DNA of 64,000 bases from Siderastrea siderea. Its lineage: Eukaryota; Cnidaria; Anthozoa; Scleractinia; Rhizangiidae. The notes beneath the pieces are model-generated. The model did no database searches and was not told the origin of the DNA. It was given only the letters and a program-made list of their open reading frames with translations. The position numbers and the translations under genes are program-made. Location of the stretch: the NCBI GenBank assembly GCA_964030785.1, contig OZ034968.1, positions 21,235,186 through 21,299,185 of the forward strand. Direction: 5' to 3'. Each line of letters begins with the position of its first letter. Position 1 is the first letter of the stretch. Shown here one piece after another: positions 38,815 through 50,500 of the stretch.

Positions 38815-40290
38815 TAATGGGAGAAGGAATTTCTTTCACTGGTCAATAAACCAAGTGAACATCATAGAAATATAAACAAGAGAAGTTTAATACGGAGCGG
38901 TAACTAACCCATTGTTTGGCATTATACATGATGAGTTGAACACAAAATCAAGACCCTTACTAGGTATGATTACCAGTCCTGAATTTCAAAGAATTTTACC
39001 TTTATAGCTAAGAAATAAGTAAAACTTTGCGCCTTTTCTTATATCGATCGCAAGGGAGCTGGATTATTAAGCAACATAAGTTTCCAACCTTTTGTGGCAC
39101 ATCTTTCCTGATTAACTTCAATTTTCTTTTCTTTTTCGTTTTCATCCAGTAATATATTAATTTCGTTTGTTGTCCTAATCGGGTTAGACGTTTTGCTTTA
39201 GTTTGAGGTAGACAAGAAAAGAAAACAAACAATGTAATCATTTGAATTATAGCCTATGACTGAGTTTCTTCGACAGAGGACTAAATTAATTAAAGCAACT
39301 TTACACTGTCAAACTTTCTTTAATCAAGATTACGTGCATAATGAACGTGAAATTTTGGCTCACACCTTCATAGAGTGTGATCAAAAATGCGTTGTTTTCC
39401 CGATTCTAAAGAAGTGAGCATTTTTCGTTAAGTTTCGTTAAGCAGTGAACATTGTTCAGTTGCCTGTACTGTTTCATTCCGCTTTGAGTTGTCCGGAGAA
39501 CTGACATTGTACATACATGGCTCTGAATTAGGCGTTTCATTTCAGTGTGAGATAAACATCGTACTGGCTGGTTCAGAAATGGGGCAAGGCCGCCCAGTCG
39601 CTCGCACAAAAACCAAACAAAGTGAGGATGTGTACATCTTACGTGTACTGTGAACACACAAAACAGACAGTAAATATTGTTTTCCGATGCGCACTTCTTA
39701 CGCGGAAATAAAATAATAATAACTAACAAAACGTCCAAAGTTCATATATTGCCTGTTAAAGGTTGTTTTACTGGTAGCAGGCGATCAACAAGTTTCATTT
39801 TGGGAATTGTGAGTAAGTTAAAGTAGAGCTTAACATATATTATCAACCAAACCTAAGCAAGATTTCCGGATGAACGGTTTCAAACAAGAATCCTCATCTG
39901 GGACCGTTTTTCGAAGCTCCCGATAACTTATCTGACCTGATAAGTATATCTTCAAATTCTTTTTTTCATCGATTGGTAGTATTTTCTTGGGCAAACTTGG
40001 AAATTTTATTTCACTAAATTGCAAAATCTTTAAAACTTAAGCTTTCACAATCAACAAAAACTGGGTCTCTTGAAAAATATTGTCCAAAGAAAGTAGTTTT
40101 TTGGACCAGGAAGGTGATCAGAAGTTAAGAAGCGGAAGGGGCTCCTGATTGCATGGATGGATACAATTCTGAGCACCTTGACTGATAAAGTTTAACGATT
40201 GTGCGAAGTGGTTTTTAGCACTCTAAGAAACTTCCTACGGTATTTCACACTCAAAAAGTGGATCGGATATTGGCTCTAATCAGTGTATAC
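38815..40290. repeat. Dispersed repeat, copy B
   Basis: Its left half matches 16030-17710 without the foldback insertion; its right part (39770-40290) matches 22140-22470. It may be a long non-coding element or a segmental duplication. Confidence 0.7.
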
Positions 40291-40906
40291 GATTACACAC
40301 GTGTGTTACGAGAAGAAGCAACTAAAGCGAATTCAATCACTTTCGAACTAAGTTAATAAAAAATAGTAAAATTTATTAGTTAATAAAAGTAATGAGTACT
40401 CAGCCATTTAGGCTTTTCCTTAAAATTGAAGTCCAATGATAAGAATCTGCGTTCTAACTGGAAATAGTTTCTTTGTGTCATTTCTTTTTTCAGTGAATTT
40501 CAAAGAAGCCAGGTGGGAATTCAAACGACAATGAAATTCATTGTTTAGCATTATACAACCTGAATTAAAGGAACGCAGTGATTTTCACCCTAAACAATCA
40601 AGTTTGTAAGAGCCAACGTAGCTATGACTACCGCAGCTAAAGTCAAAACAATGTGAGCGACGAGAACAACTGAGTAGTTTCTTTATTGAACATATCGTAT
40701 TCGCAGTCTTGCCTGAGCGTAGCCTCACAGTTAAACGCAACAGCAAGAAATGTAGGTTGTTAAACTTTAGAAAGTACAGCCAAATTCTGAAACTTAATCG
40801 AATATGTATTTTTTCTGTTTTTCCTTATTTTTCTTTTTGTTTCGTTTCTTTTCTTTTCTTTTTAATTTTCAACTCCCAATTTAGTTCCTGGTCGTTTCAG
40901 TTCATC

Positions 40907-40959
40907 ATGAAGACGAACCTGCTTTTCAGTGTTTTGTGGCTTGCATCAGTGAAGGCTAG
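40907..40959 (+). CDS. Signal-peptide exon, possible first exon of the astacin gene
   Basis: ATG at 40907 opens a short frame with a basic N-terminus, a hydrophobic core (LLFSVLWLA) and an SVKA-type cleavage site, then an AG|GTGAAAT donor at 40960. A pyrimidine-rich upstream region and phase 2 exit are compatible with a 20-bp exon at 42499-42518 (strong acceptor, GTAAAC donor) and then the astacin exon. Linkage to the astacin exons is inferred from order, strand and phase. Confidence 0.5.
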
Positions 40960-42729
40960 GTGAAATACTACAGTTTATTTAGCTCTCATTGATATATAAT
41001 ACAGTGGAACCTCCGTAAGCGACCACCCAAGATGTCAAACTTAAACGGTTGCTTACGGGAGGTGGTCGCTTACGAGAGATCAGAACACAGGGAGTTTAAT
41101 TCCTCGTAGAAGTGAACAAATCGGGGAAGTATCAACAAATTACTATGTCCTAAATCTAAGGAAACACGTGAAATTACAAGGAAAAAATTCAGAAAGCAGA
41201 AGCTTACTTAAAGATTATTTGCGACACATCCGATAACATGCAACAGTTAATTTGAGCTAATATCAACAGAACACTTAAATGAAAATTTATTCGACCCAAA
41301 CGCGTGGTCGAAACTCATCCCGTGATACTTGGGATAGGTAGATGTTTGCAGTAACGTAATGTTTTAACCCCACATTCCGGCCTCTAAAAGTGAAGCCAAG
41401 CAAAACATCTCAAAGGATTAGAATAGAACAATATTGGACTTATAAACATCGCAATGCCCGGTTTGACAGGTGTTCACCTCCGTGACAGTTCAAAGGATTA
41501 TTTTCTTCCGAAATTTCCACTGATTCCAACAAAGATTAAAAGGGTGAAAAGAAAAATGAGTTTAGTCTGTTCATGAACATTTGTTGTTTCGGCGTAATAT
41601 GCATCAATCAGCGGCTTCCACCTGGGTGCCCCCTCAGGGCCCCTGGAAGATTTGTCCAAAATGTCCATTCAAACCTCATCCAATCCCCCTGGGTATAAGG
41701 CAGAGGAATTTCTGACAAATCCCCTCCCCCTCGGTGCAACAGTATAGAACAATGCTTCTGTTAACACACAAACGTACAAATTTTATGCAAAAAATTAAGA
41801 AGGACGCATGGTTTTTGAGCACCTTGAGTCCCTGGGAACTGAGTCCCGTTGAACTGGGTACTACCCAGGACTGGACTCCTCCAAATAGAAAAGGATACTC
41901 AATTTTATGTGGCTGTAGGTCCTATGTACCCCTAATTTTTAATACTAGTGGAAACTCTGCGGTAAGTGTTCACCGTTTACCTTGTAAAAGATATGTTTTA
42001 GAAAGGTGATTTAAATTCGTTTATGCTGTGAGTAATGGTAATTTTTTTTTTGTTTGGGTACTGAAATATACGGAATGAGAATTCAAGTTTTATTGGCCAC
42101 TTAATACCTTAATACTAAATGACATTTCGCCTGGACGTAAGTGAGAGAATTGAGATGTTCCATTTTTAAATGGAACATCTGTTATACCGACTGTTATGCC
42201 GGCAACAGGGACATTTCAGTTTGATATCAGCTGAGTTGATGTCAAGTAAATTGACGGCTACCCTAAGGAGATTCAAAAGCTGACGTTTCGACTGAGTGCT
42301 CAGTCCTTTTCTTTAGCGAAGTCAGTCCCAGTTATCGATAGGAGTTATCTACGGATGGAAGACAAGAGCTTCCCAGTTACAATTCATCAACGAAGCAATG
42401 TTATTGTGCCCTGTTCTTACCACAACCAAATCTTGAGATAGTTATCTGATTCAAAAGGTGTGTTTCGCACAATTATTATCTGTTCTTTCTCACTTCCAGG
42501 AAAATGCCTTTTCTACGAGGTAAACTAGCAACAGAGTTATTTCCGTAGAGTTATGACATAGAGTTAGATAGCTAAAATCTTGATTCAGAATTTTGGCTTC
42601 CAAAATATTGAATTCGAGATTTTGGCTATCCAAAAGGTTGAATTCAGGATTTTGGCTCAAGGTTTAACTCTAACTCTACGCCCTAACTCTACAAAAATAA
42701 CTCTAAAAATAGCCGTCTCCCTTTTCTAG

Positions 42730-42909
<180 letters not shown>

Positions 42910-43073
42910 TAGGTAATTTTAGTAGTAACTATACACGATTTAAACTTCCCATGTGAAGACTATAAAGGATACTCAAGAGACAGACGTAAGGGCCATTTGC
43001 CCTGCTGTTTTTCAATGCTGCAAAATTGAACGGCGTTTTTTTTTTGTTGCAGTAAATGTTTTTTATTTGTCAG

Positions 43074-43165
43074 CTGTTCGTCTTTTGTGGGAAAAAGAGG
43101 TGGAAAACAGGAGTTGTCGCTTGCCACAGGATGCTGGTCTAGAGGAATTGTTGCACACGAGATTG
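43074..43165 (+). CDS. Astacin metalloprotease exon carrying the start of the zinc site
   Basis: Acceptor TTTATTTGTCAG ends at 43073 and the donor GTAAGT starts at 43166. In phase with the preceding exon it encodes the conserved CSSFVGKRGGKQ loop, a GCW strand and the first half of the HExxH zinc-binding motif (AHEIG), where it is split by the intron. Splitting the motif after HEIG needs a downstream exon for the second His, Gly and third His. I see none before the BEL LTR at 43861, so the rest lies outside the window or is lost. Confidence 0.85.
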
Positions 43166-43860
43166 GTAAGTTTTCCTATCGCTTTATGACGCAATTATAT
43201 ATCTCTTCACCAAGTGGTCACCAAAAAAAATGCCTTTAAGTTTAGTAGTGACAGCATCTGTAATAATGCAAACATCAGTGCCAGAAGGCCAAAAATAGTG
43301 TTTCTAAGGTTCTGAAAATTCAAATTTTCCCGGGGGAGAATGCCCCCCGGACCCCCCTACTTTATTATACACCCAACAGCAACTCTACCCCACCAACTGT
43401 TTCATTGCAAAATACAGCTACGGTGATGTCAACTCTTTTATAGCCTCCGCTGGTCTGATTCTTAAACAACTGATAACAGTGTCCAAAATAATGCTTTCAA
43501 CCGGCATGAATTGTCTGTTTATGTACTTCAGAATGTGGCAAATTGCATTAGAGCATCTCTAGATTTTCAAAATTTTCCAGGGAAAGATACCCCTGGAACC
43601 CTTACCAGAAAATTACCTTTAGTGCTTCTCAATAAAGACATTTACTCCTGCGGGACCTGAGTGTTAAAATTGACTGTTTAATTTAAGCTTGATAAGTTTT
43701 AGATTTACTTTATCACTTTTTCTTTTTTTTCCGGGGGGGTCATCTCTAATCTTTAGGGCTACAAGGGGGGGCCAGGTAAAAAATTTCTAATGTAGAGGGG
43801 GCTCATTATATTTTATATGTACTACCCATCAAATCCCACCAGCCCCCCTGTTCAGACGGA
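43166..43860. other. Astacin intron or 3' flank
   Basis: Non-coding. Two related GC-rich stretches (about 43318-43365 and 43565-43610, with TTTTCC..GGGG..CCCC patterns) look like an old repeat. No further exon was found. Confidence 0.4.
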
Positions 43861-44042
43861 TGTTCGGGATGAATTCAAACGTGATTAAACGGACGACGAA
43901 ACGGTTATCTTGAACTAGAACTAGATTTAATCAGCTGCTCCTGAATTACAAACATCAACGCAACACGAGTCGAAGGCGATTACAAAGGTCGATTAAACTC
44001 GTTGCGTGACATGTGATCACGTGTTCAGTTTTGGCGCGAACA
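43861..44042 (-). repeat. BEL/Pao 3' LTR, 182 bp
   Basis: Read on the minus strand it begins TGTTCG and ends CGAACA, a 6-bp inverted terminus. It is preceded by a purine tract (G run and AGGA, 44043-44060) that would serve as the polypurine tract for plus-strand priming. It lies directly downstream of the integrase frame. The 5' LTR is beyond the right edge of the window, so LTR identity and the TSD cannot be checked. Confidence 0.8.
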
Positions 44043-44089
44043 TCCTCCCCCCCCCCCCCGTGTTCGACGACGGGGCGAGGCGACGAACA

Positions 44090-44902
44090 CTACTTCGCAC
44101 CTTCTAGTAAACACAGTTTAACAACAGGTCGGATGTAGGTCCCACTCTTGGTACGGACTTCGGCTGCTCTGACTCTTCCGTCGTCTCCTGGAAGCACTCT
44201 TAGCACACGAGCTAAAGGCCAACACCCGCGAGGGGAATTCTCATCGACGACGAGGACGAGGTCTCCTTCACGCACATTGCGGGCGTCATTTGTCCACTTT
44301 CGGCGTTCCGTCAGCGCTGGAAGATATTCTCGGAGCCAGCGTTTCCAGAAGTGCTGGGTCATTACTTGCGCGTGCTTCCACCTCTTACGACTACACAAGT
44401 CCTTATCATTGACGACATCTGGCGGGACGTTAGGGTTTCCTCGACCGAGCAGAAAGTCATTCGGCGTCAAAGCTTCTTCGTCGCGATAATCAGTACTAAC
44501 ATGAGTAAGGGGGCGACCATTTAGTAACGACTCCACTTCAGCCATAAATGTGAGTAACGTTTCATCATTGACACACTGCTTTCCTACCACCGCCTTTAGC
44601 GCTCTTTTGGCAGACTGAACGAGGCGTTCCCAAACGCCTCCAAAGTGTGGCGAGGACGGGGGATTGAAGTGCCACTGCACCCCATCGGAAGACAGTTGGT
44701 CACTAATTCGCTCGCCATCCAGGCGCTTGACAGCTTCTCGAAGCTCTTTCTCGGCCCCAACGAAGTTGGTACCGTTATCCGACCAAATATTGGCTGGCTT
44801 TCCACGTTTAGCTATCATCCTTCTTATAGCCATCAGGCAAGAGTTAGTGTCTAGTGAATGAGCGATTTCAAGATGTACCGCACGGCACGGGTGGTTAAGC
44901 AC
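44090..44902 (-). pseudogene. BEL/Pao pol, integrase core and C-terminus (frame-broken)
   Basis: Encodes the second and third catalytic acids of the integrase (SDNGTNF and GGVWERL contexts) and a DUF5641-like C-terminal region ending just before the polypurine tract. The first catalytic Asp and the zinc finger are in the other frame (44851-46100). A tandem GCACG GCACG at 44880-44889 (plus strand) marks the frame break, consistent with a 5-bp duplication. The first ATG in this frame is therefore not a real start. Confidence 0.9.
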
Positions 44903-46100
44903 GTAAAAAGCACTCCGTAGCGCTTTTCTGTCTTTCTTCCATGGCGTACAAGCATGGGGCCAAAGTAATCAACACCGGTGTTCGTGAACGGCGGTTGCTG
45001 ATAGCCCAGTCTCGAACTGGGCAGGTCAGCCATGACGGGTGGTTCGGGTTTTGCCCGTTGTCTTCGACACGATGGGCAGCTGGACGAAATCTTCTGAACT
45101 GTGGCTAGCCCTTTCAGGATCCAGTACTTCTGTCTCAGCTCGTTCAAGACATGCTTGTTACTTGTACAGTACAAACGGAGATGGTGGTGCATCACAATAA
45201 GGCGCGTTATTTCGTGCTTCGGGTCCAGAATCAAAGGATGTCGTGTCTCTTCAGGAACGGGGGCTTTGCCTAGACGACCACTTACCCTCAAGCATTCTGC
45301 TTCGTCAATGTATGGTCTAAGCGCATTGAGTCGGCTCTTAACTGGCATACGCTTGTTTGCCTTTAAGGCTTCAAAGTCTAGACTAAACGAGTCTCTTTGA
45401 CTTTTCCGTACGGCAATCAACTCTGCATTGCTGATTTCTGCAGCGGTTAGAGACGACAGGATGCGGCCCTCAGCCTTTCTTTTACAGTTTTGGACGAAAC
45501 GACATATCCATGCAAGGACACGACGGAATCTTGTCCAAGAGGAGAACTTCTCTGGGTCTGGAAAGTATGCTCTTGGATCAGTAACAGATGCATGGCCTGA
45601 CCACTTTGTGTTCTTCACTTCGACATCATTTTCACGGAGAGAACCAAACGTGTCTTGGGGCCACTGTTCTTCGGGTTTGGACAAGAAGGCGGGGCCGTTA
45701 AGCCATCGGCAATGTTTATCCAAATCTGCCGCCCGAAGACCTCGGGTGCAATCGTCAGCAGGGTTCAAAAGGCCAGGGACGTGTCTCCACTGCTTCGGGT
45801 CGGCTGCATCATGAATCTCTGACACCCGGTTGGCTACAAATGTGTGAAAGCGTCGGCTTTCATTAGATATGTACTGCAACACAGTTTTCGAGTCACTCCA
45901 AAAGATGGTGTCCTTGATAGTAACAGTCAACTCCTGCTTGACCAGGTTGTATAATCTTACGGCTAGGACGGCAGCTTGAAGCTCTAGACGAGGAATGCTT
46001 AACTGCTTCAAGGGTGCAACGCGATTCCTTGCCATAACAAACGAAACCTCAATTGTACCATCAGGAAGTGAGTATCTAGCATAACACACGGCACCAAAGC
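44851..46100 (-). pseudogene. BEL/Pao pol, RNase H to integrase zinc finger (cut by the Polinton)
   Basis: Carries the RNase H region (RLELQAAVLAVRL, FWSDSKTVLQ and a VPGLLNPADDCTRG segment), then an H2C2 integrase zinc finger (HHHLRLY...CPSC) and the first integrase Asp (GVDYFGP). At 46100 the frame meets the Polinton. The matching upstream coding sequence resumes at 63848. The frame on the two sides is compatible once one copy of the 6-bp target is counted. Confidence 0.93.
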
Positions 46101-46557
46101 AGTAGTTATATAGTTGGGGGTACCAGCGCATTTTTTCAAAATGCTCTGGAAACCAAACCCAACTATGAAACTACTTTCCATTTGATGGAATCTATATATT
46201 TTTCCATTTAATAGAATCTATATGTTTTTATTTCATATGGAAATCTATATATGTTTCCATATCATGGAAATCTATATGTTTTTATTTCATGTGGAAACGA
46301 ACACATTTTCCATTGCGTGACTTCATACAACAGGAAGTCTTAAAATTCTTAGAAAAACAGGAAGTCTTATTCTCGGAAAAGCAGACAGTCTTAAGATTAT
46401 CAGAAAACAGGAAGTTTATGATGTAATGGGACTTTTCCGAAGAAATGAGTCATCAGATTTCTATTGTGATACTTGTAAGATTTAGACCAACACAGCTGTG
46501 TCGTGACGTCATCACTAATAGCTATTGTGTCAATGTTATGAGACGATCGTATGATAT
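46101..46557 (+). repeat. Polinton left terminal inverted repeat
   Basis: About 457 bp matching the complement of 63496-63847. The outer 260 bp or so are nearly identical. Further in, the left copy has about 100 bp absent from the right copy: extra AACAGGAAGT units and a relic of the 3' end of the neighbouring gene at 46453-46512. The outer part contains a run of repeats alternating TTTCCAT and ATAGATTTCC. Confidence 0.95.
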
Positions 46558-46646
46558 TGCTCAACCAATGAAAATTGACAATCTCTTGGTAAATAAGATA
46601 AGGGAAATTCACTGAACATATCATTACGAGTCATTCAGTTAAAGCA

Positions 46647-47495
46647 ATGGCTGAAAGTGAATCCGGTATATCTAATTTGATGGAGGACATGGATTTAGAG
46701 GATATGGATACTGGCTATGAACAGGATTTTGACGTCGAAATAATCGATGGATTTCATCATCAATACATGGCTTACATGAACGATAAGGTGAGATCATTTG
46801 CTCAGTATTGGATGCAGATGTATTCAGACTGTTGTTTACAACGTGACTATGCGATGGAATTACTGAACGATAACAAGCCTGAAGACGCCAAAGTTGTTCT
46901 TCGCAGTTTTCCAAATACAGAAATAGCGCCAAATATTCCACAACTGTTGTTCGAGACTGAAGAAACAAAACGGAAGAAGATAAAACGTTCAGCGGCTGAG
47001 GTTGAATCCGATGGCTTGTCACTTGTACGGGAAATGAAAGATAATTATATTAGAGGACAAATGTTGCACTTCGATGTCCCCAACGTCTTTCCGGAAGGTG
47101 AAATGAGCCTTATCGACTATGAGAAGCATTTGAAACAATGTCATGACTCTTTCAGAACGATTGATAATTATGTAGTTAAAAATGCTTTCCTGTATGGTAA
47201 GTGGCTAAGTCAAGCTTTCGACAAGTTTCAAGAAGAAAAGGCAAAACAACGAGTAGGTGGTAACTTTGACGACTGGGTCAATTCACGGTGTAAGGTTAAA
47301 CAAACCCGTGCACGGCAACTCAGAAAGTTTTATAAGCAATTATCGCCATACAAAAAAGTTTGTAGATGCACACTGCCTTTAAAATGGTTTTTGGTTAATG
47401 GTTATACTATTAGGAAGTATTTTGAAGAACACAGAGAGGTCGCAATACCATGGACCCATGAAATAGATTGCTTTTGTGATACCTGTAAGATTTAG
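46647..47495 (+). CDS. Polinton protein of unknown function, possible DNA-binding
   Basis: 282 residues. Acidic N-terminus, then a helical protein with a basic KKIKRS segment near residue 110. A region near residues 190-230 (GKWLSQAFDKFQ..FDDWVN..VKQTRARQLRKFYKQL) loosely resembles the GEWL..WL..S.RTAQRY pattern of phage DUF3102-like helix-turn-helix proteins; that is inference. It ends in a Cys pair (CFCDTCKI). It lies just inside the left TIR and is convergent with PolB. It lacks the start-proximal motif of the late genes, so it may be an early or regulatory gene. A copy of its 3' end lies in the left TIR. Confidence 0.75.
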   Translation: MAESESGISNLMEDMDLEDMDTGYEQDFDVEIIDGFHHQYMAYMNDKVRSFAQYWMQMYSDCCLQRDYAMELLNDNKPEDAKVVLRSFPNTEIAPNIPQLLFETEETKRKKIKRSAAEVESDGLSLVREMKDNYIRGQMLHFDVPNVFPEGEMSLIDYEKHLKQCHDSFRTIDNYVVKNAFLYGKWLSQAFDKFQEEKAKQRVGGNFDDWVNSRCKVKQTRARQLRKFYKQLSPYKKVCRCTLPLKWFLVNGYTIRKYFEEHREVAIPWTHEIDCFCDTCKI

Positions 47496-47592
47496 ACCGA
47501 CACAGCTGTGTCGTGACGTCATGTTGTAGTATCATGAAAATAATGTCTCATATAATAGTATAGAATGATGAGTTTAAGAAAGAAATATTATT

Positions 47593-50500
47593 TTAGTTTT
47601 TGATTGCATAATGTCCGTAAGCGAAACTATTGATTCCATCGTTTGCTATATATCGTTTATCATCGAAACAGCTGAGTGACACTTTATTGAGCTCAAAACT
47701 ACCTAGTTGATGATTGATACTTCTGATTGTTTTCATGGTATGATGCATTTGTTTGTTATTAAATAGTACTTCTTTATAATCTTCATGTTTGATATTGTTC
47801 TTTATTATGTTCTTCTTGATTCCCTTGGCTGTTTTTCCCACTTTCTGGTTGTCTTTTATGTAACTGTACATTTTTGATCGCAAACCGACGAATTCAGTTA
47901 TTGGTATTCCAGCTGCTTCATCTTTGAATTTACCGATTACCTTCTTGTTTGTCTTATCGAAATACGTAGAGTTTTCTGGATAGTCGCTGTTGTCAAATCT
48001 ATCTTTGTCATTCCAAAAGTCTTGGTACACATCTTCAGCTTCAATCTCATATGTTAGACTGTCTGTGTCAGTGAATAGTAGTCTAGCCTTATTACCATAC
48101 TTTTCTTTTATGTAGTTATAATGAAAATCATACATTAATGTCTTACTTAGATCAAGAATACACATACCCACATATGCCGGCCTGTTTAGAGTTAGCGTTT
48201 CTTTGATCTTATGCACTGCTACCAGATTTTCATTGAATATCTTACTGCTTACATAAGTTGGTTTAGAAGCCATCTTCAATAGTTTCTTCTCATCTGTAAT
48301 AAGTCTGACATCGACACGCTTTCTTATGTTCTCCATTGTCTTTCCAAACACTGAGTTATTCATTAGTTTGAAGAAGTCTTTTTCGAATGAATTTTTTGCT
48401 CGTGTACGTTTTTGTGTGTTGAAGTCGATATATTGTTTGAGCCATGGTGACTGATGAAATTCTAATACTCTATGCACTTTCTTTACTTTCAATCCAAGAT
48501 CAAGATACAACTGTAGATTTCTATAGTGTAGGACATATTTTTCTTTGTCACATAAAGTAGGGATCAGTTTGTGTACTAGTCCCGTTGAAATATTGAATTT
48601 GTTTTGTATTTTCTTGCAATAATCGGATAACATGTTATCAGTTACTTTCACTTTTTCTGGACCTAGAGGATAGTCATTATGTAGGTCATGCAACTCTTTG
48701 GGGTATTCTAGATCAACTTCTAATATTAATCCCTTCTTGCAGTCATCATTGTATTTTGCTAAGTTGATTTTATTTATTTGTTTTTCCGTCAACCATTTGA
48801 AACCACCAGTGGGGAGATATTGACTCATAGCCCAACCGTATAAATTATTAGCATCAAGGTACATAATATACTTTGAGGGCGCCTTCTCGTCGTATTCTCT
48901 CATGTACTTATTGTTTGCTTTTCCATATCGATTGGCAATATAAGATATACCACCACGCATGCCTTTTTCAATAAATTGATACATGTCTATGTCTGTCATT
49001 AGTTCTAGTTGAATATTGGTCATTTTTAGCATAGCATCCCATGACAAACCAGGAGATGTGAAATAATGACATGGATCAAGTTTATAATACTGAAGACAGG
49101 TCTTACGGAAGTTTTCAAAAACATCTACTAATAGGAGAACGTCTGATTTTAAATACAAGTCATGATACTCACCCATATTTTTAAGATTGAATGTCTCCCA
49201 AACAATCCGAGCATGTTTATATTCATCATCTGAAATATTCTCATTATTCAAGATACTAAAAAATTCATCTTTTGTTGGTAGTTTTGTTTTATCGAATTTT
49301 TCAAAACTGTCCATGAAATCGTACGGATAAATACCTTTTTTCCTCATCAATTCGAATTTTTCTTTTTTGAATTTTTTGCTTGTATATTTGAAAGCTTCTG
49401 CCGGCAAATTACTGACTAATTTATCCAAACTTGAGCTCATAAACTGGAAACTATCAATGAAGGTAAGATGATTACCAAGCATGAAAGCCATATATTTTTC
49501 CATATTGTTTGGTATGGCATTGATATTCATTTGTTTCTCCTCTCCTTTCTTATTTTTGTATGCATGTTTCTTAACAATAGCTCCAATCTCTTGCATTATA
49601 AAATGACTGTCATAACCTCTTAGATTATGGAATATAACAGGAATTTTGATTTCTTCTGGATTTATTCTAAGTTTCAGATTACAGTCTTGATGTGCTGAGC
49701 CTCTGTATTTGCCAGTAATATGGCAATGATCTCTGACTCGAATGTCTTTTTCAGTATATTTTTTATCGCAGATGTGACATTCTTTTGCTTTTTCGAATTC
49801 CTCTTCATCCTCTTTCGTCATTTTCAATGGTTTGTTAAAAAATGTTTTAATTACTTTTTTACAGTATTTTACTTCTTCTAACATATTTTCCATGAATTTG
49901 TACACAGCCTTTTCGCCTCTATATATTTGTATTGGTTTTGTATGCTTATCATCATAACAACAAATGACCTTATACCCATAACCACAGTCTGTGTGTTTTT
50001 GATAGGCTTCAGTATATGATGAATCATTATTCTGTTGACATCCTTGAATCTTCTCTGTTATAGCCTCAAAATCAGCATAGATAACAAATGACACAGGTTG
50101 CTGCTTATGAAAATTATTGAATTTCAGTATGTTATTATCTTTAGTTGGCATATTTACTGCTTGTGTTCCATTTACTTGAATGCAATTATCTTTATGATTG
50201 TTTAATACTCTTTCAGAACTGAAACATTGCAGACAGTGCATACAAAAGTGTTTCCTCTCTTTGTGTTTTGTTTGATTGTACATGAATTTATTGAAATCCT
50301 TTATGAGAACATAATGCTTGTTTTCATCTTTCGTTACTAGTAGTAGTTCCATATGATCTTCATACTTTTCTTTGGAAACATAGATGGGATACGGTTGTCT
50401 GTCTTCATATCCGAATACGTTTATATTGATACTGTTTTGCTTCTCAATTTTGTTGAACTGCTTAATAGTTACTGGAAAATCAATGTTTGAATAATCTAAC

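Noticed and set aside
42953..43189. 78-residue open frame over the astacin exon
   Set aside because: It reads the exon in the wrong frame and crosses both splice sites; the conserved astacin motifs are in another frame.
46165..46310. CRISPR-like array from the alternating TTTCCAT/ATAGATTTCC units
   Set aside because: The units are short, irregular and part of the inverted terminal repeat of a eukaryotic element.
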